A DNA stretch of 64,000 bases from JBDSZL01 sp039925145 (GCA_039925145.1 JBDSZL010000088.1:65335-129334), one strand, 5' to 3'; shown: positions 53,826-62,748, counted from the first letter of the stretch. Translations and numbers: made by a program. The notes: generated by a model not told the origin, from the letters alone.

Positions 53826-53993
53826 GGGCGCGATGAAACGAATGAGCGCCGGTTGGCTTCGGCGTCGACGCATCGGAGTGTAACACCCGTCCAGCGCAGG
53901 CCTTGCGCGTCGCTGGCGCGGCACTGCCTGCGCGGGTCGCCGCGACTTGCGGTCCGTTCACACCTGGGTACCTCACGAGTTGGCTGAGGCCTA

Positions 53994-53999
53994 TATGAT
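53994..53999 (+). promoter_or_regulatory. -10 box for a leaderless YfhO-type gene
   Basis: TATGAT lies 8 nt before the GTG at 54008. No Shine-Dalgarno is visible, and the spacing puts the transcript start at or next to the start codon. No good -35 is seen. Confidence 0.4.
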
Positions 54000-54007
54000 G
54001 CCCGGGC

Positions 54008-56164
54008 GTGCACCCACCCGATTCGGCTCTGTGGTCGGCGTCTCCTCCGTCCTCGCACGCCGGCCCGCTCACCCTGTTGATCGTCATCGCGCTCTGCGGC
54101 CTCGGCTTCATCATTGTCAGCCCCACCGGCCTGTTCAACAGTCATTCCGACCTGATTGCTGAGAACCTCGCCACTCAGGACGTCCTGCACGATTCCTGGA
54201 CCGGGAGGCGCGCCATCCCCCTCTGGAGGTCCGACCAATTGTCCGGCGGGCCCGCGCTGACCAACCCGCAAGCGATGTACACGCACCCCCTGTTCTTCCT
54301 ATTCGCCTGGAACAATCCCGCGCGCATCGTCGGCCTCGTCATTTGGCTGCAGATGCTGCTGGCCGCAGTCGGCGCGTTCTACGCGGCCGCGTCGCTCCGC
54401 CTTTCTACGCCCGCGCGCCTGATGACAGCGGTCGCGACCCTGTTCTCGTTCAAGACCATACTCGCCGCCTACGCCGGTTGGCTCGCAATGCTCCCCGGGC
54501 TCGCGGCAATGCCAGTGCTGTTTGCCGCCGTATCGTTCGCGTTGGCCCGCCCGTCGTACCGGTCTGCGCTGGCCCTCGGCGTGGCCGGCGCCGTCTCCCT
54601 TCACGGCGGCGCACTGCAGCCCTCCTATTACGCGCTGCTCTACGCCGCGATGTGGTGCGCCTGGACGATTGGCCAGGCTGCGAGAGCCCGCGATCGGCCG
54701 CGTGCATCAGCTCTGATCAAGACCCTCGCCATGGGCGCAGCCATCGCCGTCGGGTTGTCGGCGTACCGATTGCTGCCGCTTGTCGCCGATCTGCCTCTGC
54801 TCACGCGGCCTGGTGCCGACTACCAGTTCTTCCTCGGGCCAATTCCATACCCCGCGATCGCGCTGCTCACCCTGTTTGGCCCCGAGCGCTTCGGGACACC
54901 GCTTGACGGCTCGTTTATCGAAGCATGGGAGTACGTCATCTATCTCGGCGCGGTGCCGACGGTCCTGGCAGTCGTCGGGGCGGTAGCGGGGCACCGCGAG
55001 ACGCGCGTACGGTTGCTTTTGGCCGGGGTGGCGCTCAGCCTGCTCTTCTCGCTGCACTCTCCGCTGCAGCACCTCGCGTGGCGCGTCGTGCCCGGCTTCG
55101 GCCTATTCCGGCTGCCAGCCCGTCATCTCTTCTTCACCGCGTTCTTCGGATTCTGTCTGGCGGGAATCGGCCTGGAAGTCGTCTTGTCAAGGTTACGTAC
55201 GCCGCGCACCAGAGTCGTCGTTGCCACCATGCTGATCGCACTTACGGCAGCGGAAGGCACGGCTTGGGCGCGCCGCTATCTGATCGCTCCAACGCCAATC
55301 CCCTTCCCTGTCCGCGCTCCCTATCTGACCCTGCTGGATAAGTCTGTCACCGCCCGCATCGCCCCGTTGTCAACGTTTACGCCCGATTACGGATCGGCAG
55401 CGCCGCTCGGTTTGCAGTTGATCAGCGGTTTTGATTCATTCAACTACAGCCATTACCAGACGTATATGGACGTGCTCCGAGAAGGCCGTCCGCACGGCAC
55501 TCGCGCCGCGGTTTGGACTAGCCTCGACCGAATCACGCGGTGGGACCTGCTCGACGCGTTGAACGTCAGATACGTCGTGTCGCCACACCCTGTAGACACG
55601 GCAGGACAAGGCTTCGCTTTACTCGGAGAATTCCAGGACCAGCCGCTATTCCACTTCTACGATGGCGTCGTACCAGGCCCAGTTTTTGTGTACAGAAATG
55701 ACGCGTACTTGCGGCGAGCTTTCCTCGTCTCGCGCGTGACGACGGTCGCTGACGAGGAGGCGATGACACGGGAGGTCCAGCGCGCGAATTTGCGCGACGA
55801 AGCGGTGGTGGTGACGCCCAGCGTGGGAGCACCCTCTGGCAGTCCCGAGGACCGGGTGGACATCCTTGAATCGACCGGGGGCGCGCTCGACATGACCGCT
55901 GTCACGTCGGGCCGTCGATTCCTCGTGATCAGCGAGGTGTGGCATCCAGGGTGGCGCGCAACCATCGATGGGAGGGTTGTACCGCTGCTGCGCGCCGACA
56001 TTGCCCTCCAAGGTCTGTGGCTCGATGGTGGCGCGCATCGTGTGCGACTCACATTCTGGCCTCCAGGCCTGACGGCCGGGCTGCTCATCAGCGCTGCCTC
56101 AGCCATCCTGATTGTCGTGGGCGCCGCCGCGGCCGCATCGCGGCGACGAACGAGATCGTCGTGA
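54008..56164 (+). CDS. YfhO-family membrane protein
   Basis: A 718-residue protein of the YfhO type, GT-C-related. About twelve membrane segments fill residues 20-430. The first loop holds FNSHSDLIAENLATQDVL and IPLWRSDQLSGGPALTNPQ, typical of YfhO. The last 250 residues are soluble with SEVWHPGWRATIDGR, the conserved end. YfhO in Gram-positives glycosylates lipoteichoic acid, but the substrate here is unknown. It starts with a GTG after a TATGAT box. The stop overlaps the next GTG (GTGA). Confidence 0.85.
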   Translation: MHPPDSALWSASPPSSHAGPLTLLIVIALCGLGFIIVSPTGLFNSHSDLIAENLATQDVLHDSWTGRRAIPLWRSDQLSGGPALTNPQAMYTHPLFFLFAWNNPARIVGLVIWLQMLLAAVGAFYAAASLRLSTPARLMTAVATLFSFKTILAAYAGWLAMLPGLAAMPVLFAAVSFALARPSYRSALALGVAGAVSLHGGALQPSYYALLYAAMWCAWTIGQAARARDRPRASALIKTLAMGAAIAVGLSAYRLLPLVADLPLLTRPGADYQFFLGPIPYPAIALLTLFGPERFGTPLDGSFIEAWEYVIYLGAVPTVLAVVGAVAGHRETRVRLLLAGVALSLLFSLHSPLQHLAWRVVPGFGLFRLPARHLFFTAFFGFCLAGIGLEVVLSRLRTPRTRVVVATMLIALTAAEGTAWARRYLIAPTPIPFPVRAPYLTLLDKSVTARIAPLSTFTPDYGSAAPLGLQLISGFDSFNYSHYQTYMDVLREGRPHGTRAAVWTSLDRITRWDLLDALNVRYVVSPHPVDTAGQGFALLGEFQDQPLFHFYDGVVPGPVFVYRNDAYLRRAFLVSRVTTVADEEAMTREVQRANLRDEAVVVTPSVGAPSGSPEDRVDILESTGGALDMTAVTSGRRFLVISEVWHPGWRATIDGRVVPLLRADIALQGLWLDGGAHRVRLTFWPPGLTAGLLISAASAILIVVGAAAAASRRRTRSS

Positions 56165-57711
56165 GCACACAAGAGTCGCTCCGTCGAGCGGCGGGCGTCA
56201 CGGCCATCCTTGTCGGGACCGTGTGTGTGTACGCAATCCGGCAGGTCGATCCCGATCTGTACGGGCACCTCGCGTACGGCCGATACTTCGCCGCCAGCGG
56301 TCTCGCCGGCATTGATCCGTTCGCATACACAACGAGCGGGGCGCACTGGGTCGCATTCGAGTACCTGGCGCAGATCGCGATCTGGTTCGCCTACGCGGCC
56401 CTCGGCCCCGCAGGTCTCATCGTGCTCAAGAGCATCATCGGTGGAACGGCCGTGTGGCTGCTGTGGATGAGCATCCGCAGCACGACTGAGGAACCGCACG
56501 TGTACTTGCCCGTGTTCGTGCTTTGCACAGTGCCGCTCACGCGTTACTTCCTGTTCCGCCCACAGTTGTTCACGTTCGTCTGCTTCGCCGCCTTTGTCGC
56601 CGTCCTCTTTCGGACGCTGTTGCGGCATCGCGCGCCGCTCTGGGTTTTGCCGCCGCTCATGCTGACCTGGGTGAACACGCATGCCGGGTTCATTGCCGGG
56701 ATCGGCGCCCTCGGGCTCTCGCTGCTCATCCGTGTGTCCGCCAACGTGCACCAGCATCGCGGCTCTTCCGGACGCCCGTGGTTCAGCGATACGGGCCAGC
56801 TCTTTACGACGCTCGCCGCCTGCTGTGCGGTGACGCTCGCCACCCCCTGGCGTCTCGATCTTTGGCGCTACATCGCCGCCGAGTTGGTCCACGGCACCAA
56901 CAGGCGCTACGTCGCGGAGTGGCAGCCGGTGAGCTGGGCGCGTGAGCCCTGGTCCGCGATCTCACTCGCTGCCATCCTCGGGGCGCTGACCCTGGCGACC
57001 TGGTCATCGGCGGGGCGGAGACGCCGCGTCCATGGATTACCACCATGGCAATGGGCGGCGACCTGTGCTCCCCTGCTGGCAATGGCGATGCTCTCTGTTC
57101 GTCACGTGCCGCTCGCTGCCATCTGGAGCGCTCCGGTCATTTCACTGCTGGCGACATCGGGGTGGAACGCGGGGCGCGGACAGACGTTCGCACGGCTCTG
57201 GCTGATCGTGACCACAACCGCGGCACTGCCGCTCGTCGCGGCCGTGCTGTACGTCGCAGAACATCCTGCCCCGCGAATTGCCGTCGGCGGCGTCCTGCTC
57301 GGTTCGCGCGATCCGTGCCGAGCCGCCGCATTCCTGCGCATCAATCATGTCCGCGGCAACATATTTACGCCGCTTTGGTGGGGTTCGTATCTGACCTGGC
57401 AGCTCTCGCCCGACATGCGCGTCTCGATGGACGGACGCAACATCTCGGCCTTCCCGGACCCGACGGTGCTCGAAAACCTGCGCTTCTACACGCAGCAGAC
57501 GGGAAGTGATCCCGCAACGCCCCTGCAATACGATACGGACCTGCTGCTCGTACCGGCCGATGCCCCAGTCCTGGCGGCTGTCCGTCAGAGCCATCTCTGG
57601 CAGTCACTCTACGCTGATGAAGATGCCGCGCTGTTCACGAGAAGCGACCGACCGGTACGGAGCAACGAGACTCGCGTGCCACCGCCGGCCTGTTCCCCGT
57701 ATTTGCAGTAG
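56161..57711 (+). CDS. GT-C-like polytopic membrane protein (paralogue of 35520-36974)
   Basis: A 516-residue protein with about ten membrane segments and the same architecture as the gene at 35520-36974. Common pieces are VDPDLYGHLAYG, DPFAYTTSGAHWVAFEYLAQ, the WVNTHAGFIAGIG segment and MDGRNISAF near the C-terminus. Starts with GTG in GTGA overlap with YfhO. Its stop (57709-57711) directly abuts the convergent DUF362 stop. The function is not known; glycan transfer is inferred from fold and place. Confidence 0.78.
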   Translation: MSTQESLRRAAGVTAILVGTVCVYAIRQVDPDLYGHLAYGRYFAASGLAGIDPFAYTTSGAHWVAFEYLAQIAIWFAYAALGPAGLIVLKSIIGGTAVWLLWMSIRSTTEEPHVYLPVFVLCTVPLTRYFLFRPQLFTFVCFAAFVAVLFRTLLRHRAPLWVLPPLMLTWVNTHAGFIAGIGALGLSLLIRVSANVHQHRGSSGRPWFSDTGQLFTTLAACCAVTLATPWRLDLWRYIAAELVHGTNRRYVAEWQPVSWAREPWSAISLAAILGALTLATWSSAGRRRRVHGLPPWQWAATCAPLLAMAMLSVRHVPLAAIWSAPVISLLATSGWNAGRGQTFARLWLIVTTTAALPLVAAVLYVAEHPAPRIAVGGVLLGSRDPCRAAAFLRINHVRGNIFTPLWWGSYLTWQLSPDMRVSMDGRNISAFPDPTVLENLRFYTQQTGSDPATPLQYDTDLLLVPADAPVLAAVRQSHLWQSLYADEDAALFTRSDRPVRSNETRVPPPACSPYLQ

Positions 57712-58716
57712 TCAACCGCCGCTCGTGAGCTGAAGCCCCTTGAACTGATCGAGCACCTCAAACCGCGTCTGGTAGCGACCCGGTTGCTCACCGCGATGGT
57801 CGATCCGGCTGACGTCCATGTTGCCGAGGAACGCCGCCGCCTGAGCGATGTACCCGATACGTGCGGGATCGAACCCGATGAGCCGCGCACACGTCGCATC
57901 GACAGCTACCGGGTCCACTCCCATCATCACGAACCCGGTCGCGCGCGGACTCCCCATGATCGGCCCGTCGCCTTCCATCGCGACGACGGCGTCGACGATG
58001 CTGAGGTGAGGGCGGATGGTCGCAACGAGATCGAGGATCGAGTTCTGGATGCCGTGCAGATGCAGGATGTTCTTGGGCCAGCCGTAGATGGCGCCCGGCA
58101 CCACGCCGAAGAGGTTCTTCATGCTGGCCGTCAGCGCCGCCCAGTGGTGCGTCTTCAGCTTCGGCATCGAGACGATGATGTCGGCCTGAAGAAGGGTGAC
58201 CGGCAGCGCGAGATCCGTCATGGTCGTGAACTGGCTTCGCAGCGGCGCTACGCGCACATCGTCGTGGTTCAGATCGACGAATGGGACGCCGAGGCTTTTC
58301 AGTTCGTCGCCCAGTCCGGAACTGCCCAGCAGGTACTCGATGTCGCGTCTATGTCCTGGCGCTTCCCCGACGATCACCTCGCGTGCGCCGGCTCGGAGGA
58401 ATGCCGTGGCGGCGCCGCCGACGACGCGGGGGTGGGTGTTGATCGCCGACCCAGGCGAGAACTCCACGAGGTTCGGCTTCAACAGCACGGACTTGCCGCG
58501 CGCGTCGAGACCGAGATCGTGAAGTGCCCGGCCGATGATGTCCGCGAAGTCCGCGTCGTAGTTCGGCGCGTCGTAGAGCCCGACAAACGAACGCGCGGGG
58601 CGGGCGAAGTCCGAAGCGCGGTACGGCGCGCGCCGGCACGACGCCGCGACCAGCGTTGCCGCGATGGGAAGCACGCGAAGCAGATCGCGCCGGCTGAGGT
58701 CAGAGCTTGAAGACAT
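57712..58716 (-). CDS. DUF362-family protein with Tat signal
   Basis: A 334-residue protein with a twin-arginine signal (SRRDLLRVLP) and a nearby AASC that could be a lipidation site. The body matches DUF362: LLKPNLVEF, HPRVVGGAATAFLRAG, VSMPKLKTHHWAALTASMKNLFG and DAVVAMEGDGP. Ferredoxin cysteine clusters found in some DUF362 proteins are absent. The start at 58716 begins the signal. It overlaps the cyclase-like gene by 17 nt. Biochemical function is unknown. Confidence 0.85.
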   Translation of the reverse strand: MSSSSDLSRRDLLRVLPIAATLVAASCRRAPYRASDFARPARSFVGLYDAPNYDADFADIIGRALHDLGLDARGKSVLLKPNLVEFSPGSAINTHPRVVGGAATAFLRAGAREVIVGEAPGHRRDIEYLLGSSGLGDELKSLGVPFVDLNHDDVRVAPLRSQFTTMTDLALPVTLLQADIIVSMPKLKTHHWAALTASMKNLFGVVPGAIYGWPKNILHLHGIQNSILDLVATIRPHLSIVDAVVAMEGDGPIMGSPRATGFVMMGVDPVAVDATCARLIGFDPARIGYIAQAAAFLGNMDVSRIDHRGEQPGRYQTRFEVLDQFKGLQLTSGG

Positions 58717-59611
58717 TCGTCCGGCTCGAAGCAGACAAGGCACAAAGCGCGATGGCGGCGCCATGGAAATTCGCGGGGGGTGCGTCTACAGAGTGGCGGC
58801 GCAGCCCTTGCACCAGCGTGTCGACCGGACGGCCGAGGGCGTGCAGACAGAGGAGGGCGAGGCCCGTGGCTGTCGAAGACAGCTCGTCAGGCCAGTGCGT
58901 CTCGAGAAACTCAATGCTACGCGCGACATTCGGCTCGGCCGTGCGGTCCTGCAGCGCCAGGAGCGCCAGCGCTGTGGTCGGAATGTAGGCCCGGAGATCC
59001 TGGTTCATGACCACGGCGTTGCCAAAGTTCCATCCGCCGGATCGGCACGTTCTGTTCAGGAGCAAACGTTCGGATTCGTCGATACGGGCATCGGCACCGG
59101 GTGCGGTCCAGCCACGTCGCCTGGCGTGTTTGAGCGCGAGCACGCCCCAGGCTGTCGGCTCGACCCAGCTGAATGTGCCATCGGTCCAGGGCCAGCCTTG
59201 CAGCATGTTGTCCTGGCCGGCGTGCGGTTCGTTGGGCGCCTGAATGCCGCGGCTGGCGGAGAGCGCGTCGAGCAGCCTGGTCCGGACAGGCTGAGGGGCC
59301 AGGTCCGGCAGAACCGACCAGGTGAATGCGACGAGAGCGTTGGAGGCGACATTGACGGGCCAGCCGCCGCCCTCGGCCAGCCACCCGTCCGGCCGCTGGG
59401 CCGCTGTCAGGAATTCCGCGGTCGGCCTCGCCGATGACAGTGGCGAGCTGGACGCGCTGAGGGCGAGCAGGGCCCAGGCGCTCGGCTCGAGACGCGCGTT
59501 CTTGCCGGCCAGATATGGGATGCCGGCCACGGCTGTCGCAACGGCGAGTAGGTCGCGCAGGGCATCTTCCGGCCGGCCGCTGGTGCGAAAAACCTGTTGA
59601 TTAGCGGCCAC
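58700..59611 (-). CDS. Terpene cyclase/prenyltransferase-repeat-like protein
   Basis: A 303-residue all-helical protein with repeats such as RPDGWLAEGGGWPVN, FSWVEPTAWGVLAL and CRSGGWNFGN, like alpha/alpha barrel modules of squalene-hopene cyclase and prenyltransferase-beta families. A full cyclase is about 630 residues, so this is one half. No DxDD motif is seen, so cyclisation is unlikely. No signal peptide. GTG start follows TATAAT by 9 nt. It pairs with the DUF362 gene downstream. The ligand is unknown. Confidence 0.75.
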   Translation of the reverse strand: MAANQQVFRTSGRPEDALRDLLAVATAVAGIPYLAGKNARLEPSAWALLALSASSSPLSSARPTAEFLTAAQRPDGWLAEGGGWPVNVASNALVAFTWSVLPDLAPQPVRTRLLDALSASRGIQAPNEPHAGQDNMLQGWPWTDGTFSWVEPTAWGVLALKHARRRGWTAPGADARIDESERLLLNRTCRSGGWNFGNAVVMNQDLRAYIPTTALALLALQDRTAEPNVARSIEFLETHWPDELSSTATGLALLCLHALGRPVDTLVQGLRRHSVDAPPANFHGAAIALCALSASSRTNVFKL

Positions 59612-59620
59612 GTATCCAGG

Positions 59621-59626
59621 ATTATA
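59621..59626 (-). promoter_or_regulatory. -10 box for the cyclase-like gene
   Basis: The minus strand reads TATAAT, a perfect consensus, 9 nt before the GTG at 59611. There is no Shine-Dalgarno, so a leader of only a few nucleotides is likely. No -35 is obvious. The rest of the 184-nt gap to tadG shows only a TATCAT at 59735-59740 on the plus strand. Confidence 0.5.
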
Positions 59627-59795
59627 GTGAAGCCAGTCGGGCGCGCCGCAGCATCAGGCTCGGTCCACGTGGGCCGCTTCACAGCTCTGCACTCTTGTTA
59701 CCCCGGTTCAGACGTATCTCCTGGCCGGGTGCGTTATCATTGCCCGTGCCCTGTCGCGCGGGGGCTTCTCCCAGTTGTTTTGCGAGTGAGGTGTC

Positions 59796-61040
59796 ATGGC
59801 TCCCCCCCGGCTATCCGCACGCGACGACCGTGGCCAGATTCTGCTGCTGACGGCTCTGTCGATGACCGTCATCCTTGGGATTGCTGCTTTATCGCTCGAC
59901 GCGTCGTTCATGTACGACAAACGTAATCGGCTGCACGCGGCCGCCGACGGCGCCGCGAAAAGCGGCGCGCTCGAGGTTCGTCGCCTGTCAACGGTCAGCC
60001 AGTCGGCTCTGGAAGCGTTCGCCGACCAGCAGGTCGCCGCGCACGGTTTCAGCCCGTCCCGCTCGGGCGGCACGACGACTGTGACCGTGCTCCACCCTCC
60101 CACGGGAAGCGCTTCCTATAACGGCAACGTGAATTACGTGGAGGTCGTCACGTCGGAGCCGACGTCAACCTTTCTTGGCGTGGTTCTAGGCCGAGCCAAC
60201 ATGACGCCTGCGGTGCGGGCGGTCGCGGGAACGAGCAACGGACCAAACTGCATAGTTATTTTGGGTGGTGCGCTAACGCTCGCTAACGGAGTCAGATTGA
60301 CCATGCCCGGATGTTCGATAGCGGACGGGGGGACAATGACGATGGGAAATGGCGCGATCGTGGATGCAGCCAGTACGGCCGTCACGATTGGACCGTGTCC
60401 AGTTGGCGGGATTTCCAATTGCACTAGCGCAGCACCGTATCCGTCCGATCCGCTTGGAAGCCTTGCAGCGCCAACGCCTGCGCCGGCACACACATGTACG
60501 ACTCAATTCAACATCACGTCGGACATCACAATAAGCACCACAGATGTGAATAAGTACTATTGCGGCATGAAAATTGACAATGCTGTGGTTACCTTCAATG
60601 CGGGCGTTTATTACATCGCCGGGCCGGTAACAAACAAGAACGGTGGCTCCGACGCCACACTCCAGGGGAGTGGAGTGATGTTCTACCTCGCCGGTGGCAC
60701 ACCAGGCGGGAGCTTCTGGTTTGATTCAAACCACGTGGAAATGGACTTAAGAGCTCCCACTTCGGGGCCCTACACTGGAGTTTTGTTCTACCAGGACCGC
60801 TCGAATACCAACCCCGCTCAGTTGTCGAAAAATGGCAATGGGGGCGGCATGACCCTCTCAGGCGCTTTGTACTTTCCGTCGGCGTCTTTGAGCATGAAGA
60901 ATGGCAACGACGTGGGGCTAACAAACAACTGTTCGCTCATTGTCGCGCAGAGCCTTTCACTAAACAACAACAGCGTGCTCAGCAACACGTGTTCGGGGTA
61001 TGGCGGGTCTCCGCTGCTGACGGTCTCGGTGGCCGAGTGA
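59796..61040 (+). CDS. tadG: TadG-like pilus-associated protein with repeat-rich body
   Basis: A 414-residue protein. The N-terminus RDDRGQILLLTALSMTVILG and DASFMYDKRNRLHAAADGAA is the TadG/TadE-like pseudopilin start with one helix. Residues about 145-400 are a Cys-, Asn- and Gly-rich body with repeated short strands (GALTLANGVRLTMPGCS, GGTMTMGNGAIVDAAS), like a beta-helix. Base composition drops here. GAGG lies 6 nt before the ATG. TadE follows with TGATG overlap. It may sit at the pilus tip or in the envelope. Confidence 0.85.
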   Translation: MAPPRLSARDDRGQILLLTALSMTVILGIAALSLDASFMYDKRNRLHAAADGAAKSGALEVRRLSTVSQSALEAFADQQVAAHGFSPSRSGGTTTVTVLHPPTGSASYNGNVNYVEVVTSEPTSTFLGVVLGRANMTPAVRAVAGTSNGPNCIVILGGALTLANGVRLTMPGCSIADGGTMTMGNGAIVDAASTAVTIGPCPVGGISNCTSAAPYPSDPLGSLAAPTPAPAHTCTTQFNITSDITISTTDVNKYYCGMKIDNAVVTFNAGVYYIAGPVTNKNGGSDATLQGSGVMFYLAGGTPGGSFWFDSNHVEMDLRAPTSGPYTGVLFYQDRSNTNPAQLSKNGNGGGMTLSGALYFPSASLSMKNGNDVGLTNNCSLIVAQSLSLNNNSVLSNTCSGYGGSPLLTVSVAE

Positions 61041-61513
61041 TGCGCACGAGCATAAGTGGTCTGCTTTCGGACCGCGGGAGCGCGCTTGTTGAACTGGCCG
61101 TTGCGCTCCCTGTGTTGGTCGTCGTGATGGTTGGCACCGTCGATTTTGCGCGCGTATTCTACTTGGGTATGTCTCTGACGAACGCGGCCCGCGCCGGGGC
61201 ACAGTGGGGCGCGTCCAGCACCGCACAAAGCAGCAACCTTGCGATGATGGAGACGGCCGCTCAAAACGCCAGCAATGTCGCGGGGATTGCCGCAGTGGCG
61301 TCGCGCCTGTGTCAGTGTGCGTCAAACGCTGGCGTATTCTCGGCGACGAGTCCGGCGAACAGTTGTACCGCGATCTGCCCCAGCGGCGGCCATCTGGTCG
61401 TCACGGTCACCGTAAGCACGTCCAAGGGATTCAGCCGCGTCATACCCGGTGTGTCAGCCCTGCCAGCGTCACTGACGTTGAGCCGGACCGCCACGATGCG
61501 CGTGCCTAACTAA
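61040..61513 (+). CDS. tadE: TadE-like pseudopilin
   Basis: A 157-residue TadE-type minor pseudopilin. SDRGSALVELAVALPVLVVVM is the signal with Glu at position +5 of the processed helix. The rest has TDFARVFYLGMSLTNAARAGAQ as VDFARVFYLGM, and four Cys (CQCASNAG, SCTAIC) that may form disulfides. The ATG overlaps the tadG stop. It and the next gene are probably cleaved by CpaA. Confidence 0.9.
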   Translation: MRTSISGLLSDRGSALVELAVALPVLVVVMVGTVDFARVFYLGMSLTNAARAGAQWGASSTAQSSNLAMMETAAQNASNVAGIAAVASRLCQCASNAGVFSATSPANSCTAICPSGGHLVVTVTVSTSKGFSRVIPGVSALPASLTLSRTATMRVPN

Positions 61514-61518
61514 CGCAT

Positions 61519-62019
61519 ATGACGCTGGGTGTGCCGAGCGATTGCGCCGGTAAGCGGATGAAGAATAGGACAAGTATCCGGGGCCTGTTCCGCGGGGACG
61601 ATGGCGCGGAGCTGATTGAGTTCGCGCTCACTGCCGTCATCCTCATGGTGACGATTCTTGGCACGATGGAGTTCGGAATCGCCGTCTGGCGGTACAACAT
61701 GGTGTCCGATCTGGCACAGGAGGGTGCGCGATGGGCATCAGTCCGGGGCACTACGAGCGTTGCCCCAGCCAGTGCGGCCGCGGTCGGCACCTATGTGCAG
61801 AGCCGCGCTAACGGTATTACCGTCGCTGTCACCACGACAACCGCCAGTGGCAACGGCGGTTCTGGTGCGTGCACGAGCACAGCCGTCAACCCTTCGGCGC
61901 TCGCAGCCGGCGCCGGCATCTGCGTGCGCGTGCAGACGAGCTACGGTGCCATATCCGGACTGCTGCCGGGCGGTGTGCTCAACATGGAGAGCACCGCCAA
62001 GATGGTGATGGCGCGTTAG
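61519..62019 (+). CDS. TadE/TadF-like pseudopilin (second)
   Basis: A 166-residue pseudopilin. GDDGAELIEFALTAVILMV is a second TadE-type leader and helix, followed by TMEFGIAVWRYNMVSDLAQEGARW. It lies 5 nt after tadE. The start is ATG 61519 or ATG 61558; the latter gives a more typical short leader. A two-Cys C-terminal domain follows (ACTSTAV, GICVRV). By position it may be TadF. Confidence 0.87.
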   Translation: MTLGVPSDCAGKRMKNRTSIRGLFRGDDGAELIEFALTAVILMVTILGTMEFGIAVWRYNMVSDLAQEGARWASVRGTTSVAPASAAAVGTYVQSRANGITVAVTTTTASGNGGSGACTSTAVNPSALAAGAGICVRVQTSYGAISGLLPGGVLNMESTAKMVMAR

Positions 62020-62067
62020 TCCGCGGCATCCTGTCGTACCTCCCTCGTCCGCCGCTTCCCTTCATCC

Positions 62068-62478
62068 GTGAGCCAGAGCCCGCACTTTCTGGAGCCGCTC
62101 CTCACCAAAGCCGCGCCTGTTTTGGCCCTGTACGTCAGCGGCCGCAACACGCCCGTGGCGACGACAGTCGAGGTCGCGTTCTCGTCGGACGACCGCCTGC
62201 GCGGCCTGCTTGGCCGGTCGTCACTCCCGAGTGATAGCGCGTTGATTATCGCGCCCTGCAATGCCGTGCACACCTTCCGCATGCAGTTCGCCATCGACGT
62301 CGTCTATGCGGCGCGCGACGGGCAGATCCTCAAGGTGGTGCGGGCGATGAGAGCTAACCGGATCAGTGGCGCGATCGGCGCGTTCGCTACGATCGAGTTC
62401 GCAGCTGGCTCCGCCTCTCGCGCGGAGCTGAAACGGGGGCAGGTGCTCCGAGTCGCGCCTGTCGCGAACCTGCCGTAG
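62068..62478 (+). CDS. DUF192-family protein
   Basis: A 136-residue protein with DUF192: VEVAFSSDDRLRGLLGRSSLPSDSALII and NAVHTFRMQFAIDVVYA (split), followed by an EFAAGSASRAELKRGQ end. The HTFxM core is invariant in the family. There is no signal peptide. The start is GTG at 62068, 48 nt after the TadE-like gene, without a clear ribosome-binding site. DUF192 function is unknown; it often lies next to tad genes. Confidence 0.85.
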   Translation: MSQSPHFLEPLLTKAAPVLALYVSGRNTPVATTVEVAFSSDDRLRGLLGRSSLPSDSALIIAPCNAVHTFRMQFAIDVVYAARDGQILKVVRAMRANRISGAIGAFATIEFAAGSASRAELKRGQVLRVAPVANLP

Positions 62479-62531
62479 GGCCAGCGTTAAAGATGATGTG
62501 TCGCAGCCCAGGACTCAGCGCCGGGCGCCCA

Positions 62532-62562
62532 TGGACACGTGGGAAGATTGGCTTGATATAAT
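62532..62562 (+). promoter_or_regulatory. Promoter of tRNA-Leu
   Basis: TGGACA (62532-62537) and TATAAT (62557-62562) lie 19 nt apart, about 49 nt before the tRNA. Five of six -35 bases and all six -10 bases match the sigma-70 consensus, though the spacer is 2 nt long. Confidence 0.6.
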
Positions 62563-62610
62563 CTGGGACGCAGTTGCAAGGGCGTCGGGCTTGCCTCCGA
62601 TTGCCGGTGT

Positions 62611-62697
62611 GCGGAAGTGGCGGAATTGGCAGACGCGCAAGCCTCAGGAGCTTGTGGCCGCAAGGTCGTGGAGGTTCGAGTCCTCTCTTCCGCACCA
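62611..62697 (+). tRNA. tRNA-Leu (anticodon CAG)
   Basis: An 87-nt class II tRNA reading CUG. The acceptor arm GCGGAAG pairs with CTTCCGC (62687-62693), then discriminator A and an encoded CCA. The D-arm is GGAATTGGCAGACGC. The anticodon stem is CAAGC/GCTTG with loop CTCAGGA (anticodon CAG at 62645-62647). A long variable arm (about TGTGGCCGCAAGGTCGTGG) and GGTTCGAGTCC follow. ATTTTTC after the CCA may help termination. Confidence 0.98.
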
Positions 62698-62748
62698 TTT
62701 TTCAATTCAGCAACTTGGGTTTGCAGACGACCGAAGAGCCAAGAAGAT

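Noticed and set aside
62617..62748. N-terminal extension of the last GT87 gene
   Set aside because: This part of the open frame lies in tRNA-Leu and its 3' flank; coding starts after it.
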